The position numbers and the translations under genes are program-made. The notes beneath the pieces were generated by a model. The model saw only the letters and a list, made by a program, of their open reading frames with translations. It searched no databases and was not told where the DNA came from. DNA of 43,040 nucleotides from Gemmatimonadota bacterium. GTDB lineage: Bacteria; Gemmatimonadota; Gemmatimonadetes; Gemmatimonadales; Gemmatimonadaceae. The stretch spans positions 1 through 43,040 of the forward strand of contig JAHFCT010000002.1 in NCBI GenBank assembly GCA_023249375.1, given 5' to 3'. Shown here one piece after another: positions 1 to 8,600 of this stretch; positions within the stretch are counted from its first letter, which is position 1; every line of letters begins with the position of its first letter.

Positions 1-183
1 GAGCCGGATACTGTGCTCGACGAGAAGGCGACGATCGCCGATGCGTTCCAGGAACTCGCGCCGTTTGTCGCGCTGCGCACCAAGGTCGACCTGTCGCTCG
101 TCGGCACCAAGCTCGCCAAGGATCGCGCCGCCGATTCGCTGGCGCACGTGATGATTCCCGAAGTGCTGGATTATCCGGTATGA
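1..183 (+). CDS. C-terminal fragment of an unidentified protein
   Basis: An open frame runs from the window edge to a TGA at 181-183, giving the last 60 residues of a protein that ends in VLDYPV. I do not recognise the family from this tail. Its stop codon overlaps the ATG of the next gene (ATGA at 180-183), so it is probably translationally coupled to the ETF:quinone oxidoreductase gene and belongs to the same operon. A dehydrogenase or accessory protein feeding the ETF would fit the position, but nothing in the 60 residues proves it. Confidence 0.7.
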   Translation, partial: EPDTVLDEKATIADAFQELAPFVALRTKVDLSLVGTKLAKDRAADSLAHVMIPEVLDYPV

Positions 184-2036
184 GCAGCGACTCCACCGTG
201 CGCAGCGCGATGGACGTTGATATCGCCTGCGTGGGATTCGGGCCTGCCGTTGGCGGGTTCCTGACCACGCTGTCGCGCGCGATGGTGGATGCCGATGGCA
301 ACACGGTGCTTGAGAGCCGAGTGATGCCGGGCATGCCGTTGCAGGTGCTGTGCTATGAGCGCGCCGATGACATTTCCTTTGGTGTGTCGGGCGTGGTGTC
401 GAAGGCGCGCAGCATCAAGGCGTCGTTTTCCGCCGAGCAGTTGGCCGAAGTGCCCATGGCGACGGCGGTCACGCAGGAGCAGGTGCTGTATCTGCTCGAT
501 CCACTGGGCGCGAGCCGTCGCAGCAACGGAGTGAAGGCGCTCGACGCGGTGGTGGATGCATTCAAGGGCGCGCTGCCGGTGAATGATTGCGCGCTGCAGC
601 TGCCGTGGATTCCGCCCTTCCTGCAAAAGCACGACGGCATGGTCCTCTCACTCGGCCAGCTCAACCAATGGGTGGGGACGCAGTTGATGTCGTCGGGGCT
701 GGTGCAGGTTTGGCCGGGCATGCCGGTGAGCGAGCCGTTGTTTGACGGTGACACGGTTATTGGCGTGCGGCTTGTCGATCAGGGCGTCGATAAGTCCGGC
801 GCGCCGAGCGGCGCATATATGCCGGGCATGGATGTGCACGCGGCGCTCACTGTGGTTGGCGATGGACCGGTGGGTCCGGTCGGTCAGATGCTCAATCAGC
901 GCTTCGGATTTCCTGAGGGCCATCATCAGCGCGAGTGGGCCATCGGCATGAAGGCGGTGGTGGAACTCGCCCCTGATTGCGGTCTTGAAGCGGGCGCGGT
1001 GCTGCACACGTTCGGATATCCCGAGCCGGAGATCTTCGGCTTTCTCTACGTGCATCCAGATCGCATGGCGTCGGTGGGGATTTTCGTGCCGTCGTGGTTC
1101 GACAATCCCGCGCGCACGGCATATCGCTACCTGCAACATTGGATGACGCATCCGCGCCTCTGGAAACATCTCAAGGGCAGCACGATGCGATCGTGGGGAG
1201 CCAAGACGCTGCAGGAATCGGGACGTCGTGGTGAACCGTGGCTTTGTGGCGACGGTTACGCGCGCATTGGTGAAGGCTCGGGCAGCACGAACGTGCTCAC
1301 CGGTTCAGGCGTGGACGAAGCGTGGGCCACGGGCGTGCAACTCGCCGAGTCGGTGATTGAACTCGCCAAGGCCGGCAAGCCGTTTACGAAGGAGAATCTC
1401 GATGCGACGTATGTGGTGCGGCGTCGCAATAGTTGGGTGGAGCGCGAAGCGAAGATCGCCGAAAAGGCGCGCGATGGATTCAATGCGAGTTTCTTGCGCG
1501 GGTTGATTGGCATGGGTGTGACCGGCATGACGCGCGGGATGATCAACGTGCCCGGCCGCGCCAAGCGGCCGCACGAACGCATTCCGTCGATCGAGAAGTA
1601 CTTTGGCGATCGCATTCCGCTTGAGGAGATTCGCGAGATTCGCCGGCAGTGCCAGGCGGCCGGTGCGTCGCTGCACGACGCGCTGATGGATCGCTCGGGG
1701 TGGCCCAAGATCGAGTTTGACGGCGCACTGCTTGTTTCGCATCAGGACGCGTTGCTGATGGGCGGCAAGGTGCAGGCCTCGGGTGGATTCGCCGATCACG
1801 TCACGTTCCTCGATACGGCGACGTGCCAAAGTTGCTTTGAACAAATTTGCATCGACGGCTGTTCGGGACAGGCCATCATGCCAGGCCCCGATGGCGTGCC
1901 GCAGTTTGACCGCGAGAAGTGCATTCACTGCGGCGTGTGCATGTGGAATTGCTCCAAGCCGCATGCGGCTGATCCGGAACGCAGCAACGTTGGGTTTGCG
2001 GCGGGATCGGGTGGGCTGCACTCGCCGATCAACTAG
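180..2036 (+). CDS. ETF:quinone oxidoreductase-like flavoprotein with Fe-S C-terminal domain
   Basis: This 618-residue protein probably passes electrons from reduced electron-transfer flavoprotein to the membrane quinone pool. The N-terminus has an FAD-binding fold starting VDIACVGFGPAVGG, a GxGxx(V)G variant of the dinucleotide motif. A second FAD-contact segment (WLCGDGYARIGEGSGSTNV) lies near residues 350-370, followed by a long helical region. The last 75 residues are ferredoxin-like, with a first set of cysteines (CQSC, then C-x4-C and C-x3-C) and then CIHCGVCMWNC. Classical ETF-QO has one 4Fe-4S cluster bound by four cysteines, so the eight here could hold a second. The length matches the ETF-QO/FixC family. 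EtfB and EtfA follow directly, which supports the assignment. The start is the ATG overlapping the previous stop. Confidence 0.8.
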   Translation: MSSDSTVRSAMDVDIACVGFGPAVGGFLTTLSRAMVDADGNTVLESRVMPGMPLQVLCYERADDISFGVSGVVSKARSIKASFSAEQLAEVPMATAVTQEQVLYLLDPLGASRRSNGVKALDAVVDAFKGALPVNDCALQLPWIPPFLQKHDGMVLSLGQLNQWVGTQLMSSGLVQVWPGMPVSEPLFDGDTVIGVRLVDQGVDKSGAPSGAYMPGMDVHAALTVVGDGPVGPVGQMLNQRFGFPEGHHQREWAIGMKAVVELAPDCGLEAGAVLHTFGYPEPEIFGFLYVHPDRMASVGIFVPSWFDNPARTAYRYLQHWMTHPRLWKHLKGSTMRSWGAKTLQESGRRGEPWLCGDGYARIGEGSGSTNVLTGSGVDEAWATGVQLAESVIELAKAGKPFTKENLDATYVVRRRNSWVEREAKIAEKARDGFNASFLRGLIGMGVTGMTRGMINVPGRAKRPHERIPSIEKYFGDRIPLEEIREIRRQCQAAGASLHDALMDRSGWPKIEFDGALLVSHQDALLMGGKVQASGGFADHVTFLDTATCQSCFEQICIDGCSGQAIMPGPDGVPQFDREKCIHCGVCMWNCSKPHAADPERSNVGFAAGSGGLHSPIN

Positions 2037-2040
2037 CGGT

Positions 2041-2112
2041 CGCGTATCAGCTCGAAGTCGCACATCAGTTCGCAGTCGCGCACTAACACGCATTCGCTCA
2101 CACGGAGCACGC
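2041..2112 (+). repeat. Degenerate 18-bp tandem repeat, four units
   Basis: The gap between the quinone oxidoreductase gene and etfB can be written as four consecutive 18-bp blocks beginning CGCGTATCAGCTCGAAGT, CGCACATCAGTTCGCAGT, CGCGCACTAACACGCATT and CGCTCACACGGAGCACGC. The first two agree at 14 of 18 positions; later units are weaker. The last block carries the GGAG ribosome binding site of etfB. No function is known. Confidence 0.5.
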
Positions 2113-2116
2113 CGCG

Positions 2117-2926
2117 ATGTCCACGGGTTTTCATATCGTCGTCCTAGGCAGTCTGGTTCCTGACCTGCTCCAAACACTCGAGCCGGTGCAGGGGCCCACG
2201 GGCCCCGCGCTCAAGAACGAGATGATGCTGCCCGCGGTGCTCGATCCCTGGGCGGCGCACGCGTTGTTTGAAGCGGCGCACTTGGCCGCCAAGACACCAG
2301 GCAGCAAAGTCTGGCTCGTCAGCCTCGGCCCCAAGGCCAAGCTGCAGCAACTGATGATGAGCATCGCGCAGAAGGTGCCGTTTGAACTCGTGGCCATTGA
2401 CGGCCCGTCCAGCGGCTTCACTGATCCCACGGAAGTCGCGGCGGCGCTCGCTGGCGCCATCGAGAAGATTCCCGCGCTCGACCGCACGCGGATGCTGCTG
2501 TTTGGCGGCTGCGCCTCGGCGTCGCGCGATGCCGGCGTCACCGTGCAGTTGGTCGGCGAGCGGCTCGGTGTCACCGATCAGTTCCTCGCGGCCGATGAGT
2601 TGACGGTATCCGCCGAGGGAACGTTCACGATTCTCGAGCGCGTGGAAGGCGGCAAGTATCTCGTCTCCGAAGTTGCGGGCCCACCATGCGCGATTGCCTG
2701 GGCCACCGGCAACTTGCCCGAGCCACCCAACAATCCGCAGGTCGGCATGCAAAACATGCGGACGCTGATGCCGGCGCTGCAGAAGGCGCAGCCGGCGCAG
2801 TTCGGCAAGCAGGAAACAGTCTTCCACAGCGTCGAGATTCCCAAGCAGGAGCGGCGCACGCGCATCGTGAAGGACGTGCCGATCGACGAGATGGCCCGTG
2901 AAATCGCCGACTGGATCAAGGGATAA
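2117..2926 (+). CDS. etfB: Electron transfer flavoprotein, beta subunit (divergent)
   Basis: This 269-residue protein is the small ETF subunit, which packs against EtfA and normally binds AMP. ETF-beta features are visible: LKNEMMLPAVLDPWAAHALFEAAHL replaces in degenerate form the usual stretch around NPYDxxAVEEA, described here as residues 35-58; SRDAGVTVQLVGERLGVTDQ near residue 138 matches the nucleotide-loop region that usually reads DGxTGQVGPxLAExLG; and the C-terminus ends in an amphipathic helix that would dock on EtfA. The ATG has GGAG nine bases upstream. etfA begins 5 bases after the stop. Conservation is clearly below that of housekeeping EtfB proteins, so this is a divergent ETF subgroup rather than the textbook form. 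Confidence 0.85.
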   Translation: MSTGFHIVVLGSLVPDLLQTLEPVQGPTGPALKNEMMLPAVLDPWAAHALFEAAHLAAKTPGSKVWLVSLGPKAKLQQLMMSIAQKVPFELVAIDGPSSGFTDPTEVAAALAGAIEKIPALDRTRMLLFGGCASASRDAGVTVQLVGERLGVTDQFLAADELTVSAEGTFTILERVEGGKYLVSEVAGPPCAIAWATGNLPEPPNNPQVGMQNMRTLMPALQKAQPAQFGKQETVFHSVEIPKQERRTRIVKDVPIDEMAREIADWIKG

Positions 2927-2931
2927 CGCCG

Positions 2932-3963
2932 ATGACTATCGAGACCATTTTGTTTGTCGCGCACACCGAGGAGGACGGGTCGCTCGGGCGCGCCGCGCTT
3001 GAATGCCTCACCGGCGCCGTGGAACTGCACCGGCAGATTGCTGGCGCGTCGTTGGTGGCCGGTGTCATCGGTGTTGACGCGACGGCAGCGGCCGTCGCCA
3101 TCTCGGGCTGCGGAGCCAGCAAGCTCTTTGCCGTGTCCGGACCCGAGTTTGCGATGTCGCGCTATGCCTCCGACACGGCGGCACTCGATTCGATTTGCCG
3201 AACGTCCGGCGCCACGATCATTGTGGCACCCGCCACGTCGCGCTTCAATCGCGCCGTGCCCGGCGCGGCGCAGCGGATTGGCGGGAAGATCGACACGCAC
3301 GTCGGCGGATTTCTCGTGAATGGCGCCGAAGTGACTATTCAGCGCGGATACTATCGTCAGCGCATGATCGCCACGCTCACGCGCGCGGCGCGTCCGTGGT
3401 TCGTGACCATCGATGCCGGCTTGTTCCCGAAGTTTGAAGGTGCGGCAGCGAATACCCCGGTTGAGAGCCTGACTGTCGCGACGAGCGACGCATTCAACCG
3501 GACGAAGGTGGTCGGTTATCGCGCGCCCGAAGCCGATGCGCAGACCATTCGCCCCGATGCCAATCTGCTATTCGTCGCCGGCGTGGGCTGGACCAAGAAG
3601 CAGGCGGACGGCCAGGTCCATCTCACCGAGGCCGCCGACATCATTCTTGGTTTCCTCGACAAGTCCAAGGCGTCGCTCGGCAGCAGCAAGTCGCTGGTGG
3701 ACCAATCGACCGAGGGGCACAACGTCTTCTCGTTCATGAGCCACCTGAATCAGGTGGGCCAGACGGGGGCAACGCCGCGCCACGCCAAGGGGCTCTCGGC
3801 CTGTTGCCACGGCGAGGAACCGCACGTCGTGGGCTGGCGTTTTATCGGCGAGCGGCGCGCCATCAACCTCGACGCCAACTGCGGCTGGGCACAGGGGAAG
3901 ACCGACGTGCTCTACATCGCCGACGCGTTTGCACTGGTAAAGAAGGTCGGCGAGCTGCTATAG
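2932..3963 (+). CDS. etfA: Electron transfer flavoprotein, alpha subunit (divergent FAD domain)
   Basis: This 343-residue protein is the FAD-binding large ETF subunit. The N-terminal half is the usual ETF alpha/beta fold (IETILFVAHTEEDGSLGRAA; TIIVAPATSRFNRAVPGAA). The C-terminal half keeps the GSSKSLVD and NQVGQTG elements of the FAD domain. The segment that normally reads LYIAxGISGAIQH is replaced near residues 285-300 by LSACCHGEEPHVVGW. AIN and ADAFALV then align with the family's AINKDP and ADYGLV. The flavin site is therefore remodelled. A ribosome binding site (AAGGGAT) overlaps the end of etfB. The gene ends before a gap holding two small hairpins and the fabI start. Confidence 0.85.
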   Translation: MTIETILFVAHTEEDGSLGRAALECLTGAVELHRQIAGASLVAGVIGVDATAAAVAISGCGASKLFAVSGPEFAMSRYASDTAALDSICRTSGATIIVAPATSRFNRAVPGAAQRIGGKIDTHVGGFLVNGAEVTIQRGYYRQRMIATLTRAARPWFVTIDAGLFPKFEGAAANTPVESLTVATSDAFNRTKVVGYRAPEADAQTIRPDANLLFVAGVGWTKKQADGQVHLTEAADIILGFLDKSKASLGSSKSLVDQSTEGHNVFSFMSHLNQVGQTGATPRHAKGLSACCHGEEPHVVGWRFIGERRAINLDANCGWAQGKTDVLYIADAFALVKKVGELL

Positions 3964-3968
3964 GGAAC

Positions 3969-4025
3969 CAGAGCGCGTCGGGCTCTGTATATTTCAGGTC
4001 TTCGGGCGCCCCTTGCCGGGGCGCC
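3969..4025. terminator. Two hairpins after etfA
   Basis: CAGAGC/GCTCTG (3969-3974 with 3982-3987, 7-nt loop) is followed by TATATTTC. GGCGCCCC/GGGGCGCC (4005-4012 with 4018-4025, 5-nt loop) follows. Neither has a good T-run, so these may be a weak terminator or a leader structure ahead of fabI. Confidence 0.35.
3988..3995 (+). promoter_or_regulatory. TAnnTTT-type promoter-like motif upstream of fabI
   Basis: TATATTTC lies 53 bases before the fabI ATG. Similar TAnnTT boxes stand before tkt, the 27.4-kb surface protein gene and mmsA. It resembles the -7 box of Bacteroidota-type promoters, but no matching -33 TTG element is clear. Confidence 0.25.
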
Positions 4026-4047
4026 TGGCCCCCCTACTGTTCCCTCT

Positions 4048-4971
4048 ATGCTCAACATCGACCTTCGCGGCAAGCGCGCGCTTGTCGCCGGCGTCTCTGA
4101 CGACAACGGATTTGGCTTTGCCATCGCCAAGGCGCTCGCCGAGGCGGGCGCTAGCGTCAGCGTCGCCACGTGGCCGCCCGCGCTGAACATTTTTCGCAAC
4201 CTGCTTGATCGCGGCAAGCTCGACGACGCGCGCCGGCTGGCCGACGGCTCGCTGCTCACCTTCGAGCGCATCTATCCGCTCGATGCCGCCTTCGACACGC
4301 TCTCCGATGCACCGCAGGAGATCCGTGAGAACAAGCGGTACAAGGACTGCGGCGATTTTTCGATCGACGGGATGACCGCGCAGTTCCACACCGATTTTGG
4401 CGACCAGTCGCTCGACATTCTCGTGCACTCGCTCGCCAACGGCCCTGAGGTCAAGAAGCAGTTGCTCGACACGAGCCGCAACGGCTACCTCACCGCGCTG
4501 AGCATTTCGTCGTACTCGCTGGTGTCGATGCTCTCGCGGCTCGGGCCGATGATGCGCCGCGGGGGTTCCGTCGTCTCGCTGTCGTATCTGGCGGGCCAGC
4601 GCGTCATCCCGGGCTACGGCGGCGGCATGTCCACCGCCAAGGGTGCGCTCGAGAGCGATACGCGGACGTTGGCATTCGAAGCCGGACGCCGCTTCGGCAT
4701 TCGCGTCAATACCATTTCTGCCGGACCGTTGGCGTCGCGCGCGGCCAGCGCCATTGGCATCGTCGAAACGCTGGTCGCTTACTACAAGCTCAATGCACCG
4801 CTCCCCGAAGCACTGACCGCCACCGAAGTCGCTTTTGCCGCCGCGTTCCTCTGTTCGTCGTTGAGCAGCGGTATCACCGGGTCGACGACGTACGTCGACA
4901 AGGGCTACAACGCGATGGGCATGGCGGTGGCCATGCCGCCGGATTTCCCCGATCTCACCTCACGCACGTAA
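4048..4971 (+). CDS. fabI: Enoyl-[acyl-carrier-protein] reductase, plant/chlamydial type
   Basis: This 307-residue short-chain dehydrogenase family enzyme would reduce trans-2-enoyl-ACP with NAD(P)H in the last step of each fatty-acid elongation cycle. The nucleotide-binding region is RALVAGVSDDNGFGFAIAKALAE. The catalytic tyrosine and lysine are Y190 and K198 in GYGGGMSTAK, followed by ALESDTRTLAFEAG. The YGGGMSxAK motif (one residue longer than in E. coli FabI) and the extra loop at residues 75-105 (IYPLDAAFDTLSDAP, then NKRYKD) are the signature of chloroplast and chlamydial enzymes. No Shine-Dalgarno sequence precedes the ATG, and TACTGT lies 7 bases upstream, so the message could be leaderless. 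The next gene starts 9 bases after the stop. Confidence 0.92.
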   Translation: MLNIDLRGKRALVAGVSDDNGFGFAIAKALAEAGASVSVATWPPALNIFRNLLDRGKLDDARRLADGSLLTFERIYPLDAAFDTLSDAPQEIRENKRYKDCGDFSIDGMTAQFHTDFGDQSLDILVHSLANGPEVKKQLLDTSRNGYLTALSISSYSLVSMLSRLGPMMRRGGSVVSLSYLAGQRVIPGYGGGMSTAKGALESDTRTLAFEAGRRFGIRVNTISAGPLASRAASAIGIVETLVAYYKLNAPLPEALTATEVAFAAAFLCSSLSSGITGSTTYVDKGYNAMGMAVAMPPDFPDLTSRT

Positions 4972-4980
4972 TTCACTGCC

Positions 4981-5568
4981 ATGCGACGTTTGTTCTTTCC
5001 TGTTGCTGCCATCCTCGGCGTTGCCGCGTGCAACGCCCCGCCCAAGAACGATCCCAAGGCGCCGGCCGAAGCGCCCGCCGTCATCGACACGCGGCCGCCG
5101 GCACCGGCGCCGGTTGCACCCAGCCAGCCCAAGGTCAAGATCATTCCCGATGATCCGACCGAACGGAACATCGCGGTGGAACAACCCTACTCGCTGGCCG
5201 CGTTCACGATGCGCAACGGCGACATCGGCATGCTCGCGTCGGTCTATGCGCCAACGGCCACGCTGAAGCTCCCCGATACGACGGTCAGCACCAACCAGAG
5301 CATCGCGGAGTCACTGCACCGCTTCGCCATCAGCAAGTCGATGGCCTACTTCCAGCGGACGTCGCGGCGCCTGACGATCACCGATGATTCGACGCTGGTC
5401 GACAGCGGCACGTACGCCCTGATGACCTCCCGCACGAAGGGAGACACGATCACCGAGAAGGGACAGTACATCGCGCGCTGGCGCGCTCGGCCGAGTGGCA
5501 AGAACTGGGTCATGCTCGAAGATCAGATCCTGCCCGGAAAGATCGAGAAGAAGAAGAGCGGCAAGTAA
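4981..5568 (+). CDS. Lipoprotein with NTF2/SnoaL-like domain
   Basis: This 195-residue protein begins with a lipoprotein signal (MRRLFFPVAAILGVAAC, lipobox GVAAC, modified Cys at 17). A proline/alanine-rich linker follows to about residue 55. The rest (AVEQPYSLAAFTMRNGDIGMLASVYAPTATLKLP to WRARPSGKNWVMLEDQIL) has the pattern of an NTF2-like/DUF4440 cone fold: a helix, a short 'time and dose' segment and a closing beta sheet ending in a W. These folds act as small-ligand enzymes or as binding domains; no catalytic residues are evident. It follows fabI by 9 bases and ends before a strong bidirectional terminator. Confidence 0.7.
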   Translation: MRRLFFPVAAILGVAACNAPPKNDPKAPAEAPAVIDTRPPAPAPVAPSQPKVKIIPDDPTERNIAVEQPYSLAAFTMRNGDIGMLASVYAPTATLKLPDTTVSTNQSIAESLHRFAISKSMAYFQRTSRRLTITDDSTLVDSGTYALMTSRTKGDTITEKGQYIARWRARPSGKNWVMLEDQILPGKIEKKKSGK

Positions 5569-5584
5569 CGCGCGACGTGAAGCA

Positions 5585-5616
5585 CAAACGGGAGCGGCCA
5601 TCGCCGCTCCCGTTTG
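5585..5616. terminator. Bidirectional rho-independent terminator
   Basis: A perfect 14-bp stem (5585-5598 with 5603-5616, core AAACGGGAGCGGC) closes a CATC loop. The stem base is A-rich on the left and T-rich on the right. It lies between the convergent lipoprotein gene and the BNR protein gene and can serve both. Confidence 0.85.
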
Positions 5617-5671
5617 CTGTCACCGCACGATCTCCTGTGTCAGCAACAACGTGTTGTCGTCGTGCTCGCGC

Positions 5672-8600
5672 TTACCACTTGATCTTCTCACCCGCCCCGC
5701 TGTCAGTGTCGTCGTCCGCGGCGACCTTCGGCGCTTTCTTCTTGGGCGTCACCTCGGGCAAGCCCAGTTTCTTGAGCTGCTCGTTGAATGCCTTCAGGTC
5801 GTCCGTGTAGACCTTGTCCATGCGCTTGGCCTGCGCGTCGAGCTTGCCGTTCAGTTCCTTGAAGACCTGCATCGCCTGAACCGGCGGCCGGCCTGGCGAT
5901 GAGCCCGCCATGCCCAGCAGCGCGGCGATCTTGTTGTTGAGCTTGATCGGGAAGTTCAGCGGATCCTGCGAGCTCTGGTTCTTGACCTGATAGATCTCCG
6001 CCTCAACGTCCGTCACCTTGCCGGCCAGTGCCTTGCCCTGATCGCCGAGCTGCGGCGCCTGCTTCAGGCGGTCTGTCACCTGCGATTTCACGTCGCGCGC
6101 CGTGATCACGGCGTCGTTGGCCTCGCTCACCTTGTCGCGCACCTGGATGAGAAAGTTGAACTGCGCCACGAGGTCTTCCATCGAAGCCTTGAAGCGCGGG
6201 TCGGCCTTTACGGTGAAGGTCTGGCTTTGCGTTTCGCCGCCGGCCGTCAGCTTCACCGTGTACGTGCCGGGCAGGGCCAGCGGTCCCGTGACGTTGCCGG
6301 CCCAGAAGATCATGCCGTCAAATCGCGTGGCATCGGCGTAGCGGAGGTTCCAGTTGAACTGGTTGAGGCCGGTCTTGTTTGGCAGACGCTGCGGGCGCGG
6401 CGCGCCGCGCATCATCGCTTCCATGTCGCCAGCCGCACCGGCAGGTGCCGCGGGCGTCGAGTCGCTGCTGTATGACTTGATGAGACTCCCCTTCGCGTCG
6501 AGGAACTCGAGCGTCACGCGCGTGTTCGGATCCTTGAGCTGGTAGTAGACCACCGCGCCCGATGGCGGATTCTGTCCGGTGGGCGTTTCGCCGCCGAAGC
6601 CGGCGCCCGGAATACGGAAGCCGCCGCCCCAATCAATGCGAAACGCATCCGACGGCTTGTACAGGTGCGCCTTCTTCTCCATCACGGCCGCCGCGAGCTG
6701 CCGCAGCGGGGCGACGTCGTCCATGATCCAGAACGAACGGCCGTGTGTGCCGATCACGAGATCGTTGTCCTTGATCACCAAGTCGTGCACCGGCACCGAC
6801 GGCATGTTGCGCCGCAGCGACTGCCAGTGGCCGCCGTCGTCAAACGACACCCACACGCCCTTCTCGGTCGTTGCGTACAGTAGGCCGGCTTTCTTGGGAT
6901 CTTCGCGAATGGCGCGCGTGAACTCGTCGGCCGGAAGTCCGGTCACGATCTTCGTCCACGTCTTGCCGTAGTCCGTCGTCTTGTAGAGGATCGGCGAGAA
7001 GTCGTCTTGCTGGAACCGGTTCGCCGACACGTACGCCGTGCCGGCATTGAAGTGACCGGCGTCGATGAGCGACACGCGCGTGAAGTCGCCGATGTCCTTG
7101 GGCGTCACATTGACCCAGTTCGCACCGCCGTCCTTCGTAATCCAGATGAGACCGTCGTCCGTGCCCGCCCAAATGAGTCCCTGCGCAACCGGCGACAAAC
7201 CAAGCGCGAAGATCACGCCGTATGTCTCGACGCCGGTCTGGTCCTTGGTGATCGGACCGCCCGATGCGCCCATCGTCTTGGGATCGCGGCGCGCGAGTGG
7301 CGGCGAGACAATCGTCCAGCTCTCGCCTTCGGTCGTCGTCTTGAAGAGCTGGCTGCCCGCCGCGTAGATCACCGTCGGCGTGAATGGCGAGAACATGATT
7401 GGGAACGTCCATTGGAACCGGTACTGGATGTCCTCCGACGAATAGCCCATCGGGTTGTCCGGCCACGGACTCACGTTGCGCTCGAGATCCGTCGTGAGAT
7501 CCTTGCGCGTCAGCAAGCCGCCGTAGCTGCCGGCATACACGATGTCGGGCTTCACGGGATTGGGCGCGATGTACCCCGACTCGCCGCCGCCCGCATCCTT
7601 GAAGTCGGCGATGGTCATCCCGCCTTCCTTACGCGACGGACCGCACAGCGTGCTGTTGTCCTGCTGCGCCCCGCACACCTGGTACGGGAAATGATTGGTC
7701 GTCGTCACGTGATACATCTGCGCCGTGGCATACCCCTGATTGGTCCACGCTCGGCCACCGTTAAACGACACGTTGGCGCCGCCGTCGTTGGCCTCGATCA
7801 TCCGGTTGCCGTCATTCGACGCGATCCACAGATCGTGGTTGTCGCCGTGCGGCACGGCCATGTTCTGCGGGAACGTCTTGCCGCCGTCGCGCGACCGGAA
7901 CCACTGCACGTTCAGCGCGTACACGATGTTCGAGTCCTTGGGGTCGGCCACGATGCGCGAGTAGTACCACGCGCGCTGCCGAAGTTTCCGTTCGTCGTTG
8001 ACCTTGGCCCACGTCGCGCCGCCGTCATCGGACCGATACACGCCCCCTTCGTCGGCCTCGATCAGCGCCCACACACGGCTCGACTTCGCGCCCGAGATTG
8101 CCAGGCCGATCTTGCCAAGCACGCCTTTGGGCAGTCCCGGATTGTTCGTCAGTTCGATCCACGACTCCCCGCCGTCCGTGCTCTTCATGATGCCGCCGCC
8201 GGCGCCGCCTGACTCGAGCGACCATGGCGTGCGGTACGCGCGCCAGAAAGCGGCGTACAGCACGTTGGCATCGTTGGGATCGAGGTCGATGTCCGAAATA
8301 CCGGTGTTCGCATCGCGGTACAGCACCTTGCGCCATGTCTTGCCGCCATCGGTGGTCTTGAACACGCCGCGCTGTTCGTTGGGGCCGAACGCGTGCCCGA
8401 GCACGCCGATCCAGACGATATCCGGATTGGTCGGATGAATGCGAATGCGCCGCGTGTGATTCTTCACGTCGAAGAACGCAATGCGCGTCCACGTCTTGCC
8501 CGCGTCTTTCGACGTCCACACGCCATCGCCCGGTGCGGTGTTGCCGCGAATGTCGGCTTCGCCGCCCGCGGCCCAGACGACATCAGGATTCGATGCGGCC

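Noticed and set aside
7007-8212. Long open frame (401 codons) antisense to the BNR protein gene
   Set aside because: It is a high-GC shadow of the real gene: arginine/histidine/alanine-rich, no domain, no ribosome binding site. The antisense frame carries many recognisable Asp-box repeats.
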